From assembly GCA_037893245.1 (NCBI GenBank), contig JBAIAA010000261.1:2356001-2420000 (forward strand): 64,000 nt of DNA. Reading direction: 5' to 3'. The notes under the pieces are model-generated. The model ran no database searches, was not told where the DNA came from, and saw nothing but the letters and a program-made list of their open reading frames with translations. Of the stretch, positions 20,314-31,775 are shown in pieces; within the stretch, counting starts at the first letter, position 1, and each line of letters begins with the position of its first letter. The position numbers were made by a program, and so were the translations under genes. The stretch is from Crossaster papposus (lineage: Eukaryota > Echinodermata > Asteroidea > Velatida > Solasteridae).

Positions 20314-21761
20314 CAAAGAAGGGTGGGGCGAAGAAGGGCGGGGCCCAGTACGAACAGGTGTCTAGTGTGACTCTTCCATTTAAAAAATATGGGTGCTCGA
20401 AAAAATGAGAAATGAGATATCTGTTTTAAAGTCGTATTTTATATATTTGTTTGTTTCGACCAACATTATTTGAGCTTTTCTTCTGTATAAAATGCTTATA
20501 ATACATTGTTCTACGAAAACATGCAATTGCCCCATTGTTTTTAACATGCAATGAAGCATGCTGCGACCACGTACTTTATCACAATTTTTTGGTTTTTTTG
20601 AAAATAATTTGACCCTATAAGTTACGCTAAAAATGGTTAATATAATTAGAAACTAAAAACCTTTTTTGAATTTGTTTTTTTCTAAATGTACTACATGTAC
20701 TTTATTGGCTCAATCACTGGGCTATAGCTTTGAACCTAACTAGAGAACTATGAAACGGACCGACGCTGTTTTTTATTGTGAGGTATTATTACACAACATA
20801 CATTCGCGTGGAGACATGGCTTTGTTCTCTTGTACAAAATAGTTAGAAAGTCGAGCACGTTTTTCAAAATGCTCCCACTTTAACCACAATTATTTTCCTG
20901 GGTTGAAATTTCGACCCAATATACCCTATATTATACCCTAGCCCAAACACTAACCCTAACCCACATTCTAACCCTAGTTTTTGAGTAATTTAAGTACAAT
21001 CAAAAATCTAATTCGTGAAATTCCTAATGGAGACCTATTCATCTATAGAAATTACCCTTTGGAGACCTTTTCACTGCCATTGTCCCCAGTGTGTTCAAGT
21101 CTCCAGAGAGTACCGTATTTCGCACCATACATGTATATATATGTACAGTACATTTTGTATCACCGAGGTTGTGGATTTTTAAATTTTTTATTTTTTTGGG
21201 GGGAGGGGGGCGGGGGGGCTGTATGGCCCCAGACATACGGCTGTTTTGTCTACCAAAGTACCGATAGGTGCACTAGCCTAATTCAAGCCCCATTGAAACC
21301 AGTATAAAAGGTATAGGATCACCCTCTCCTGCTCCCCCTTTCTGTTTGTTGTGCCACCCAAACAAAAATGTTTATCACCCGATGTAATAAATAAGAGACA
21401 TAAAAGGTATCTCAATAATCCATCAGCGTAAGATTTTGTGTTGGTTTCAGAGAAGATAGACAAAAAGGTTATTAGCACAACAAAGTCTTGCTCATTAAAA
21501 ACAGGTTACCAACCAAACCTTTATGTGCTTTTCATTCAAAGGAAACACCAGCTGAATACCAGTCACAAACAATAAACATAACCTGAACATTTGGTTTGTA
21601 ACTCTTTTTTTGTCAAGAAGGAATTTTCATGCTAAGCACAATTTTGTGCTTACACGTTTTATGAAATTGGTCCAAGGTTGTGATTCGTATTGAAATTAAT
21701 GTTCATGTACAGTTTGTCAGTACAAATACGTAATTTATAATGGGTTTCCTTGTCATTGCAG
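20314..21761 (+). other. Intron before EGF exon 7, no further exon seen
   Basis: The first 370 bases match 4390-4740. The stretch 20700-21200 is unique in this window and includes a short run of ACCCTAA-like words at about 20930-20980. Two G runs lie near 21199-21220. From about 21590 the shared EGF pre-exon module resumes, and the acceptor CATTGCAG ends at 21761. Confidence 0.5.
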
Positions 21762-21887
21762 ATGTGGATGAATGTTCAGCCGGAACGGATGATTGCGCCG
21801 ACGGTACGGCCACGTGCAACAACACAGTGGGATCCTTTACGTGTGCATGTATTGAAGGCTACTCTGGCGACGGCAAAACGTGTGCAG
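21762..21887 (+). CDS. Calcium-binding EGF-like domain exon 7, last EGF before the HYR array
   Basis: The exon is 126 nt (42 codons) in phase 1-1, between CATTGCAG and GTTAGTTT. It begins DVDEC, has six cysteines, contains [10 protein letters not shown] (complete calcium-binding pattern with Phe) and ends GYSGDGKTC. It is related to exons 2 and 5 but one codon shorter and more diverged. Its split Gly codon is in the same phase as the HYR exons, so a direct EGF-to-HYR splice to 24795 keeps the frame across an intron of 2907 bases. Confidence 0.92.
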
Positions 21888-23083
21888 GTTAGTTTGTTTA
21901 AAATAAAAAATACATTTTTAAATAGAACGGTGCTTATGTTGTAGCAATTATGATCTTGTTTTGCGCACTCCAAGTAAAAATCATATCTAAATCATTCTGT
22001 TAAATGGGTCATTGCACACTAAAGTGCCACATTTAGCTTGTAATGAGTTATGACATTTATTGTGGCTAAATATAACAAGATGAAAATAAAATAACGTTGC
22101 AACCTAAACAAAATTGTTTATCACCCGATGTAATGAATAAGAGACATAAAAGGTATCTCAATAATACATCAGCGTAAGATTTTGTGTTGTTTCAGAGAAG
22201 ATAGACAAAAAGGTTATTAGCACAACAAAGCCTTGCTCAGTAAAAACAGGTTACCAACCAAACCTTTATGTGCTTTTTATGCAAAGGAAACACCAGCTGA
22301 ATACCAGTCACAAACAATAAACATAACCTGAACATTTGGTTTGTAAGCTTTTTTTTTGTCAAGGAAGAATTTTCATGCTAAGCAAATGTTTGTGCTTATG
22401 TAGCCCAGAAAATTGGTCCGCTTACAAGATTAAATAAAAGAAAAAGAATTTAGTCATGGGGATACTAGCTAATTAAAAATCTGTACCAGGGATCTTAAGT
22501 GAAAAGGCGCGAGGAGATAATATTTAGGAGATACAGACAGGGATTTTAGTTCCGCACAAATTACCAAAAAAAATAAATTATTTGTCACTCTAAAACTTAA
22601 CATGCAGTCTATAGGACTACACTTAAAAATAAAGCAAGAATGAATCAAAATGTCAGATAACCAGGTTCACACAACAAATAATAATTTAGATGATTTATGT
22701 AATGGAACAAAAAAAGAAGAAATTATTCAAAGAAGAGGAAAAAAGCTTTTGGCTAAATATAAAAAAATTAGCAAAAAGAATAAAATGTGTCAAAACAAAA
22801 ATCAACTGAACGAAAGAATCAGAATCTAAATTTATGAAAACCAACACAGCATTAAAGCAGGTCACAAGAAAACAACCTGCAAAACCCAAGGAGAAGAACA
22901 AATGCAAAGAAAATAAGTACAGTATAATACATGTAGCTGGACACACGCAGGTTAAGATAAAACACATCTGCATGGCTATAAACAGTTGGGGCCAAAAGCT
23001 CCAGGGAAACCAAAACAAATCTTAATCCTCTGCTGGGCCAAGGCATGTCAAAACCTACGCTCTAGCCTACGGCGCTCTACGAT
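21888..23083 (+). other. Intron after EGF exon 7
   Basis: It begins with the usual post-exon module and a truncated reverse-transcriptase fossil. A second partial pre-exon module follows (about 22107-22400, a direct repeat of about 21359-21640), which breaks off at about 22400 without an exon. The segment from 22430 to 23080 is A-rich on the + strand and holds nothing I recognise. Confidence 0.5.
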
Positions 23084-24324
23084 CTTTAGTCCAGGAAAAA
23101 TAAGTTTTTACCTCAAACAAATTGTAACAAAACAAATTTCACCACAATGCATTTCTAAAAGGTCCCCACAATGACATATTAAAAGTCTTTAAAAATTAAA
23201 TTGGTGGAAATATGACTAATTTGCATAAATCGTTAATCCCTGCCGCGTAATATATTTATTCCCATATTTGGGTAGGCCTATATAATATATTTTTTTTTTA
23301 AATGAAAAGTTTATTTGGGTGATTCTACTTACATATCCCTACTTCGATAACATTTTCTAAAGCGTATAAGTGACTGAATAGTTATGAGAACATGGTAATT
23401 ATCCAAAACGACAACTTTGTGACCCTATAAATGTGCGTACATTACACTGTCTCCAGATATTCTCCAGTAGTCAGTATTGGTGAGCTTCAAATTCACCAGG
23501 TTGCTTACTGGCACAGTTATCATTATTATTAAAACCTTATGGAAAATCATATGAACAATGAGAACATTGTGATATTTAGCCCAGCAAACCAAAACTGGGA
23601 AAAATGGTTTGTGCATAAACTGGGCGAAAAAGAAGTTAAAGGGTTACTTAACATGGGAGACTTGAACAAGTTCAAGAAAATCCTCAAAATACATTCTAAT
23701 GTAGATATAATTATTGTAAGCAACAAAAATCTTTAATTTGGGGGGTTTCCTTGACCTTGTTCAAGTCTCTCACCTTAGGTAACGCTTTACCTACTTGTTA
23801 GCCCAATTTATGGACACACGATTTCCCCCCAGTTGTTGTTTGCTGGGCTAAATATCACAATGATATCATTGTTCATAATGATTTTTCATAAGGTTTCAAT
23901 AGGATAAGTGTGTCAGTAAGCAACTTGGTGAATTTGAAGCTCGTCTATACTGACTACTTGATGATATCTGGAGACAAGTAAAATTATAGTCATTTTGAAT
24001 CATTACTCAATTTTCAAAATTATTCAGTCACTTACATGCTTTAGAAAATGTTATCGAAGTAAGGATGTGTAAAGTAGAATCACCAAAATAAACTTTTCGA
24101 AAAATAAAAATAAAATATATACCCAAATATGGGAATAAAAATATTACACAGCAGGGATTAACGATTTATGCAAATTAGACATATTTCCACCACTTGGATT
24201 TTTAAAGATTTTTAGTATGTAATTCTAGGGACCTTATGGAAGTGCACTGTGGTGAAAAAAGATTTGTTACAATTTTGTTGAGGTGAACAATACAAAATTT
24301 TGTATTTGACTGGACTACTTTGAG
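23084..24324. mobile_element. 1.24-kb inverted repeat (arms about 600 bp)
   Basis: The arms mirror each other around a centre near 23715. Examples are GAGACTTGAACAAG (about 23659) with CTTGTTCAAGTCTCTC (about 23756), GATTAACGATTTATGC on the right with GCATAAATCGTTAATCCC on the left, and CTTTAGTCCAG with CTGGACTACTTTGAG at the outer ends. The arms differ by many substitutions and small indels, so it is not recent. The short open frame at 23539-23736 lies across one arm and is not convincing as a gene. It is probably a fold-back transposon. Confidence 0.65.
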
Positions 24325-24794
24325 CAAAATGCATCTGTTTTGGAGAAGCTGCATTATTTTCGTTTGCTGCCCTCTGTTGTTAAATTTTATATACTCAGGA
24401 AGTCCATTGACCCAGCTTACCAATGGTGTATAATGCATGTGGGGTTTCCATCACGATTTTCTGAGAAAAAAACAACGCAACAATTTTTTTGTTGGGGGGT
24501 GGGGACAAAATATCACCATTAATCATGGCTGATCGTAACGCGGAAATACTAGCATAGTTATTTGCCGAAGGTGACTCCGATATTTTTTTTTAAAAAGAAG
24601 TCTATATCACGTGGCTGTCGTCCTTACAGCAATACTCTGTTCCTTGCTCTATGGTATTATACAGGACAATATTTAAAAACCATCTTCATTGAAAGGTACT
24701 GCATTATTTTGTATTTACTTGTACTTACAAAATAGAAATCTATTGTTTTTTGTACCAAGCTTATTTTATTTTTGTTTTTGATTCTGCGTTACAG
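24325..24794 (+). other. Intron end and left junction of the HYR array
   Basis: Unique sequence gives way at about 24575 to the array spacer (AAAAAGAAGTCTATATCAC, then GGCTGTCGTCCTTACAG). Compared with every later spacer there is an extra segment of about 33 bases at about 24631-24661 within the CCTTACAGGACAATATT block. The acceptor is GCGTTACAG ending at 24794. Confidence 0.6.
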
Positions 24795-25067
24795 ATGAAG
24801 AAAGCCCTAACATCACATGTCCCGAGTCAGTCACGGATATGTTTACGGATATGGGAGTTTCGAGTGCTGTAGTTGAGTGGTCACAAGAACCATCGGCTAC
24901 TGATAATGTGGATGACTTAACTGCAAGTAACATAACTTGTACCGATGATTCTGGCAAACTGGTGATGTCAAATGGCACATTCAATTTGGGCACAACGACA
25001 GTCACGTGCAATGTGTCTGATGCAGCTGAGAATTCAGACAATTGCACATTCAAGATCACAATCCTTG
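24795..25067 (+). CDS. HYR (hyalin repeat) domain exon, copy 1
   Basis: The exon is 273 nt in phase 1-1: a split-codon Asp, 90 full codons and one base of the next Gly codon. HYR features over residues 1-91: PNITCP at the start, V-E-W near residue 29, P-x-A-x-D at 33-37, Cys at 9, 49, 72 and 84, G-T-T-x-V-x-C before the third Cys, and a closing CTFKITIL strand. HYR is an immunoglobulin-like fold used in cell adhesion and matrix proteins such as sea-urchin hyalin. Residues N6, N46, N60 and N83 are in N-x-T sequons. This first copy is the most distinct: N73 replaces D73, creating a fifth sequon (NVS), and codon 81 is TCA rather than TCG. Divergence at the array edge is typical of tandem arrays. 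Confidence 0.96.
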
Positions 25068-25959
25068 GTAAGAGAGATAGTGGTTCTCTATTCTCGATTG
25101 ACCGTTTTTGCTGCATTTTCTATTTTAATTAGAGATATGCAAGCAGTGAATGCTGATGGTTACAATAAATTTGGCAAATCAGTTGGAGAAGAATCACTGA
25201 TTGAACTTGATGGCATATGCCAAACATTAGGTTTTTAAACAGTTCGCAGCAATCTTTTCAAAAATTACGCTTGTAATACCAACCTTCTACAATCGCTGAC
25301 AGTATGTTATGCAAACATCCATTCTTCTCATAACCTGCTCGTTGCTTTTTACTGTCTCCTTGCATGCTTTTGCGTCTTGATTAGCATAGAAATGATACTT
25401 ATTAACAGAGCACAGTATTTTGGTCAAAAACATCAGGCAAATGGACGGTTTATTTATTTTTTCATTTTCTTTTAAAAAGAAGTCTATTATATCACCTGGC
25501 TGTCGTCCGGATTAAACTCGGTGGCATATGCCAAACATTAGGTTTTTAAACAGTTCACAGCAATTTTTTCAAAAATTATCCTTGTAATACCAACCTACAA
25601 TCGCTCACAGTACCTTATGCAAACATTTATTCTTCTCATAACCTGCTCGTTGTTTTTTACTGTCTCCTTGATTGCTTTTGCGTCTTTAATTAGCATTGAA
25701 ATGGTACTTATTAATATAGAGCACAGTATTTTAGTCAAAAAACTTCAGGCAAAATAATAGTTGGTTCATTTATTTATTTATTCATTTTTTTTTTAAAGTC
25801 TCTTATATCACCTGGCTGTCGTCCTTACAGGACAATATTAAAAACCATCTTTAATGAAAGGTACTGCATTATTTTGTATTTACTTGTACTTACAAAATAG
25901 AAATCTATTGTTTTTTGTACCAAGCTTATTTTATTTTTGTTTTTGATTCTGCGTTGCAG
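25068..25959 (+). repeat. Reference long spacer with two intronic sub-repeats
   Basis: After the donor comes a conserved block that could be read as an exon-like frame (25135-25238), then sub-repeat 1 and sub-repeat 2 of about 310 bp. Both sub-repeats contain the palindrome GGCATATGCC, a GTTTTTAAACAGTTC block, a CATAACCTGCTCGTT block and a T-rich tract, and end ATCACCTGGCTGTCGTCC. A TTTA microsatellite precedes the end of sub-repeat 2. The last 150 bases before the acceptor (from about CAATATTAAAAACCATC) occur once per unit and appear almost unchanged in all 37 units. Confidence 0.85.
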
Positions 25960-26232
25960 ATGAAGAAAGCCCTAACATCACATGTCCCGAGTCAGTCACG
26001 GATATGTTTACGGATATGGGAGTTTCGAGTGCTGTAGTTGAGTGGTCACAAGAACCATCGGCTACTGATAATGTGGATGACTTAACTGCAAGTAACATAA
26101 CTTGTACCGATGATTCTGGCAAACTGGTGATGTCAAATGGCACATTCAATTTGGGCACAACGACAGTCACGTGCGATGTGTCTGATGCAGCTGAGAATTC
26201 GGACAATTGCACATTCAAGATCACAATCCTTG
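25960..26232 (+). CDS. HYR domain exon, copy 2
   Basis: Matches the array consensus protein (T18, E11, D73). The acceptor reads GCGTTGCAG, not GCGTTACAG, a mark shared only with copies 3 and 4. It begins a run of three units spaced exactly 849 bp apart. Confidence 0.96.
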
Positions 26233-26808
26233 GTAAGAGAGATAGTGGTTCTCTATTCTCGATTAACCGTTTTTGCTGCATTTTCTATTTTACTTAGAGA
26301 TATGCAAGCAGTGAATGCTGATGGTTACAATAAATTTGGCAAATCAGTTGGAGAAGAATCACTGATTGAACTTGATGGCATATGCCAAACATTAGGTTTT
26401 TAAACAGTTCGCAGCAATCTTTTCGAAAATTACGCTTGTAATACCAACCTACAATCGCTCACAGTACGTTATGCAAACATTTATTCTTCTCATAACCTGC
26501 TCGTTGCTTTTTACTGTCTCCTTGATTGCTTTTGCGTCTTTAATTAGCATTGAAATGATACTTATTAATATAGAGCACAGTATTTTGGTCAAAAAACTTC
26601 AGGCAAAATAATAGTTGGTTTATTTATTTATTTATTTTTTAAAAGTCTCTTATATCACCTGGCTGTCGTCCTACTACAGGACAATATTAAAAACCATCTT
26701 TAATGAAAGGTACTGCATTATTTTGTATTTACTTGTACTTACAAAATAGAAATCTATTGTTTTTTGTACCAAGCTTATTTTATTTTTGTTTTTGATTCTG
26801 CGTTGCAG

Positions 26809-27081
26809 ATGAAGAAAGCCCTAACATCACATGTCCCGAGTCAGTCACGGATATGTTTACGGATATGGGAGTTTCGAGTGCTGTAGTTGAGTGGTCACAA
26901 GAACCATCGGCTACTGATAATGTGGATGACTTAACTGCAAGTAACATAACTTGTACCGATGATTCTGGCAAACTGGTGATGTCAAATGGCACATTCAATT
27001 TGGGCACAACGACAGTCACGTGCGATGTGTCTGATGCAGCTGAGAATTCGGACAATTGCACATTCAAGATCACAATCCTTG
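26809..27081 (+). CDS. HYR domain exon, copy 3
   Basis: Appears identical to copy 2 in exon and flanks, including the GTTGCAG acceptor, so the 849-bp unit was duplicated very recently. Confidence 0.96.
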
Positions 27082-27657
27082 GTAAGAGAGATAGTGGTTC
27101 TCTATTCTCGATTAACCGTTTTTGCTGCATTTTCTATTTTACTTAGAGATATGCAAGCAGTGAATGCTGATGGTTACAATAAATTTGGCAAATCAGTTGG
27201 AGAAGAATCACTGATTGAACTTGATGGCATATGCCAAACATTAGGTTTTTAAACAGTTCGCAGCAATCTTTTCGAAAATTACGCTTGTAATACCAACCTA
27301 CAATCGCTCACAGTACGTTATGCAAACATTTATTCTTCTCATAACCTGCTCGTTGCTTTTTACTGTCTCCTTGATTGCTTTTGCGTCTTTAATTAGCATT
27401 GAAATGATACTTATTAATATAGAGCACAGTATTTTGGTCAAAAAACTTCAGGCAAAATAATAGTTGGTTTATTTATTTATTTATTTTTTAAAAGTCTCTT
27501 ATATCACCTGGCTGTCGTCCTACTACAGGACAATATTAAAAACCATCTTTAATGAAAGGTACTGCATTATTTTGTATTTACTTGTACTTACAAAATAGAA
27601 ATCTATTGTTTTTTGTACCAAGCTTATTTTATTTTTGTTTTTGATTCTGCGTTGCAG

Positions 27658-27930
27658 ATGAAGAAAGCCCTAACATCACATGTCCCGAGTCAGTCACGGA
27701 TATGTTTACGGATATGGGAGTTTCGAGTGCTGTAGTTGAGTGGTCACAAGAACCATCGGCTACTGATAATGTGGATGACTTAACTGCAAGTAACATAACT
27801 TGTACCGATGATTCTGGCAAACTGGTGATGTCAAATGGCACATTCAATTTGGGCACAACGACAGTCACGTGCGATGTGTCTGATGCAGCTGAGAATTCGG
27901 ACAATTGCACATTCAAGATCACAATCCTTG
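27658..27930 (+). CDS. HYR domain exon, copy 4
   Basis: Last of the GTTGCAG-acceptor trio. Its downstream spacer switches to the long class with two sub-repeats. Confidence 0.96.
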
Positions 27931-28825
27931 GTAAGAGAGATAGTGGTTCTCTATTCTCGATTAACCGTTTTTGCTGCATTTTCTATTTTACTTAGAGATA
28001 TGCAAGCAGTGAATGCTGATGGTTACAATAAATTTGGCAAATCAGTTGGAGAAGAATCACTGATTGAACTTGATGGCATATGCCAAACATTAGGTTTTTA
28101 AACAGTTCGCAGCAATCTTTTCAAAAATTACGCTTGTAATACCAACCTTCTACAATCGCTGACAGTATGTTATGCAAACATTTATTCTTCTCATAACCTG
28201 CTCGTTTCATTTTTACTGTCTCCTTGCATGCTTTTGCGTCTTTGATTAGCATAGAAATGATACTTATTAACAGAGCACAGTATTTTGGTCAAAAACGTCA
28301 GGCAAATGGACGGTTTATTTATTTTTTCATTTTTTTTAAAAAGAAGTCTATTATATCACCTGGCTGTCGTCCGGATTAAACTCGGTGGCATATGCCAAAC
28401 ATTAGGTTTTTAAACAGTTCGCAGCAATTTTTTCAAAAATTACGCTTGTAATACCAACCTACAATCGCTCACAGTACGTTATGCAAACATTTATTCTTCT
28501 CATAACCTGCTCGTTGTTTTTTTACTGTCTCCTTGATTGCTTTTGCGTCTTTAATTAGCATTGAAATGATACTTATTAATATAGAGCACAGTATTTCGGT
28601 CAAAAAACTTCAGGCAAAATAATAGTTGGTTTATTTATTTATTTATTCATTTTTTTTTTTAAAGTCTCTTATATCACCTGGCTTTCGTCCTTACAGGACA
28701 ATATTAAAAACCATCTTTAATGAAAGGTACTGCATTATTTTGTATTTACTTGTACTTACAAAATAGAAATCTATTGTTTTTTGTACCAAGCTTATTTTAT
28801 TTTTGTTTTTGATTCTGCGTTACAG

Positions 28826-29098
28826 ATGAAGAAAGCCCTAACATCACATGTCCCAAGTCAGTCACGGATATGTTTACGGATATGGGAGTTTCGAGTGCTG
28901 TAGTTGAGTGGTCACAAGAACCATCGGCTACTGATAATGTGGATGACTTAACTGCAAGTAACATAACTTGTACCGATGATTCTGGCAAACTGGTGATGTC
29001 AAATGGCACATTCAATTTGGGCACAACGACAGTCACGTGCGATGTGTCTGATGCAGCTGAGAATTCGAACAATTGCACATTCAAGATCACAATCCTTG
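28826..29098 (+). CDS. HYR domain exon, copy 5
   Basis: Carries K11 in place of E11 and N82 in place of D82 (SNNCTF). The N83 sequon is kept. Its downstream intron is the only one with a transposon insertion (29163-29819), 64 bases after the donor. Confidence 0.96.
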
Positions 29099-29162
29099 GT
29101 AAGAGAGATAGTGGTTCTCTATTCTCGATTAACCGTTTTTGCTGCATTTTCTATTTTACTTA

Positions 29163-29819
29163 GGGGCCGTCCAAAGTTTTCAACATTTTAATGGTCGTAC
29201 AAAGCGTACGACGGGGGGAGGGGGGTCGGAGGCCGCGTACGACTTTAAATTGTGAATAAAATGTTGATTTTGTACCGTACAATCAGCAAAAGGTAATTAT
29301 ATAATTGGTTTTGTTTCCTTCTTTTTTTTATCTCGAAAGAATTTTCAACGTTAAAATCAGAAGCGATACAAAGTCCGCTGTTCAAAAATGATTGCTTCGG
29401 CAGGTATAACAGCTATTGTGCAACTCCGAGAAAAAACCCCGATGCGTCCCTGGCTAGCTATACGTAGCTTGCCAGGATGAGATACTTTTGACGCCGCCCG
29501 CACTACATGCCGCGGCGACCGAGTTGTCAATGATTTTGTATAGCGCAACGTTAACCATGCGGTGTACATACACACATTGATGCCCTAGCCCTGAATAAGC
29601 GCCCGAATGTGCCAAACGTGAATGAATAACCTTTGAAACGACTGTACTGCGACTCGTTCCCACAGCTGTGCATGGACATCGTGCACGCAATGCCCCACCG
29701 CGCCCTACCGGTGTTTGGACTAAATGTTGAAAAGTACTACTTTGGGGGGAGGGAGGGGGGTCTTGAAAAGTAGTACGCTCTGTACGACCTTAAAAATGTT
29801 GACAACTTTGGACGGCCCT
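29163..29819. mobile_element. Non-autonomous TIR DNA transposon in the intron after HYR copy 5
   Basis: The ends are inverted repeats of about 37 bp: GGGCCGTCCAAAGTTTTCAA on the left and TTGACAACTTTGGACGGCCC on the right, continuing to GGTCGTAC/GTACGACC. TTA at 29160-29162 and 29820-29822 forms a 3-bp target duplication, while all other units have a single CTTAGAGATATG at this place. Just inside each end is a GGGGGGAG-type purine run in the same orientation. At 657 bp with no transposase it is a MITE. The TTA duplication fits the PIF/Harbinger superfamily, but the assignment is tentative. Confidence 0.85.
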
Positions 29820-30643
29820 TTAGAGATATGCAAGCAGTGAATGCTGATGGTTACAATAAATTTGGCAAATCAGTTGGAGAAGAATCACTGATTGAACTTG
29901 ATGGCATATGCCAAACATTAGGTTTTTAAACAGTTCGCAGCAATCTTTTCGAAAATTACGCTTGTAATACCAACCTTCTACAATCGCTGACAGTATGTTA
30001 TGCAAACATTTATTCTTCTCATAACCTGCTTGTTTCATTTTTACTGTCTCCTTGCATGCTTTTGCGTCTTTGATTAGCATAGAAATGATACTTATTAACA
30101 GAGCACAGTATTTTGGTCGAAAAACGTCAGGCAAATGGACGGTTTATTTATTTTTTCATTTTTTTTTTTAAAGAAGTCTATTATATCACCTGGCTGTCGT
30201 CCAGATTGAACTCGGTGGCATATGCCAAACATTAGGTTTTTAAACAGTTCGCAGCAATTTTTTCAAAAATTACGCTTGTAATACCAACCTACAATCGCTC
30301 ACAGTACGTTATGCAAACATTTATTCTACTCATAACCTGCTCGTTGTTTTTTACTGTCTCCTTGATTGCTTTTGCGTCTTTAATTAGCATTGAAATGATA
30401 CTTATTAATATAGAGCACAGTATTTTGGTCAAAAAACTTCAGGCAAAATAATAGTTGGTTTATTTTATTTTATTTTATTTATTTTTTTAAGTCTCTTATA
30501 TCACCTGGCAGTCGTCCTTACATAAAAACCATCTTTAATGAAAGGTACTGCATTATTTTGTATTTACTTGTACTTACAAAATAGAAATCTATTGTTTTTT
30601 GTACCAAGCTTATTTTATTTTTGTTTTTGATTCTGCGTTACAG

Positions 30644-30916
30644 ATGAAGAAAGCCCTAACATCACATGTCCCGAGTCGGTCACGGATATGTTTACGGATA
30701 TGGGAGTTTCGAGTGCTGTAGTTGAGTGGTCACAAGAACCATCGGCTACTGATAATGTGGATGACTTAACTGCAAGTAACATAACTTGTACCGATGATTC
30801 TGGCAAACTGGTGATGTCAAATGGCACATTCAATTTGGGCACAACGACAGTCACGTGCGATGTGTCTGATGCAGCTGAGAATTCGGACAATTGCACATTC
30901 AAGATCACAATCCTTG
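30644..30916 (+). CDS. HYR domain exon, copy 6
   Basis: Consensus protein; a silent change at S12 (TCG) is private to this copy. It is followed by a short 859-bp unit. The upstream spacer has a longer TTTTA run in place of TTTA. Confidence 0.96.
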
Positions 30917-31502
30917 GTAAGAGAGATAGTGGTTCTCTATTCTCGATTAACCGTTTTTGCTGCATTTTCTATTTTACTTAGAGATATGCAAGCAGTGAAT
31001 GCTGATGGTTACAATAAATTTGGCAAATCAGTTGGAGAAGAATCACTGATTGAACTTGATGGCATATGCCAAACATTAGGTTTTTAAACAGTTCGCAGCA
31101 ATCATTTCGAAAATTACGCTTGTAATACCAACCTTCTACAATCGCTGACAGTATGTTATGCAAACATTTATTCTTCTCATAACCTGCTCGTTTCATTTTT
31201 ACTGTCTCCTTGATTGCTTTTGCGTCTTTGATTAGCATTGAAATGATACTTATTAATATAGAGCACAGTATTTTGGTCCAAAAACTTCAGGCAAAATAAT
31301 AGTTGGTTTATTTATTTATTTATTTTTTATTTTTTTTAAAGTCTCTTATATCACCTGGCTGTCGTCCTTACAGGACAATATTAAAAACCATCTTTAATGA
31401 AAGGTACTGCATTATTTTGTATTTACTTGTACTTACAAAATAGAAATCTATTGTTTTTTGTACCAAGCTTATTTTATTTTTGTTTTTGATTCTGCGTTAC
31501 AG

Positions 31503-31775
31503 ATGAAGAAAGCCCTAACATCACATGTCCCGAGTCAGTCACGGATATGTTTACGGATATGGGAGTTTCGAGTGCTGTAGTTGAGTGGTCACAAGAACCG
31601 TCGGCTACTGATAATGTGGATGACTTAACTGCAAGTAACATAACTTGTACCGATGATTCTGGCAAACTGGTGATGTCAAATGGCACATTCAATTTGGGCA
31701 CAACGACAGTCACGTGCGATGTGTCTGATGCAGCTGAGAATTCGGACAATTGCACATTCAAGATCACAATCCTTG
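31503..31775 (+). CDS. HYR domain exon, copy 7
   Basis: First copy with the silent P33 codon CCG, which marks the A type. It opens an A-B dimer series with period 2336 bp (copies 7 to 11). Confidence 0.96.

Noticed and set aside
20930-20985. Interstitial telomere repeat
   Set aside because: Only a few imperfect CCCTAA words are present; too short and too degenerate.
22695-23018. Hydrophobic minus-strand frame of 107 codons (Phe and Leu rich)
   Set aside because: It reflects an A-rich stretch read backwards; no transmembrane family pattern and no splice or promoter evidence.
23539-23736. 65-codon frame with charged residues in the inverted repeat
   Set aside because: It lies across one arm and the loop; the other arm has diverged without keeping a frame, and no domain is visible.
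24766-25116. Antisense open frame of 116 codons over every HYR exon
   Set aside because: It covers the exon on the other strand in nearly all units and shows no domain. It is a by-product of HYR codon composition multiplied by the array.
24972-25238. Plus-strand 88-codon frame starting MAHSIWAQ within each HYR exon
   Set aside because: It is out of frame with the HYR domain, crosses the splice donor, and has no recognisable domain.
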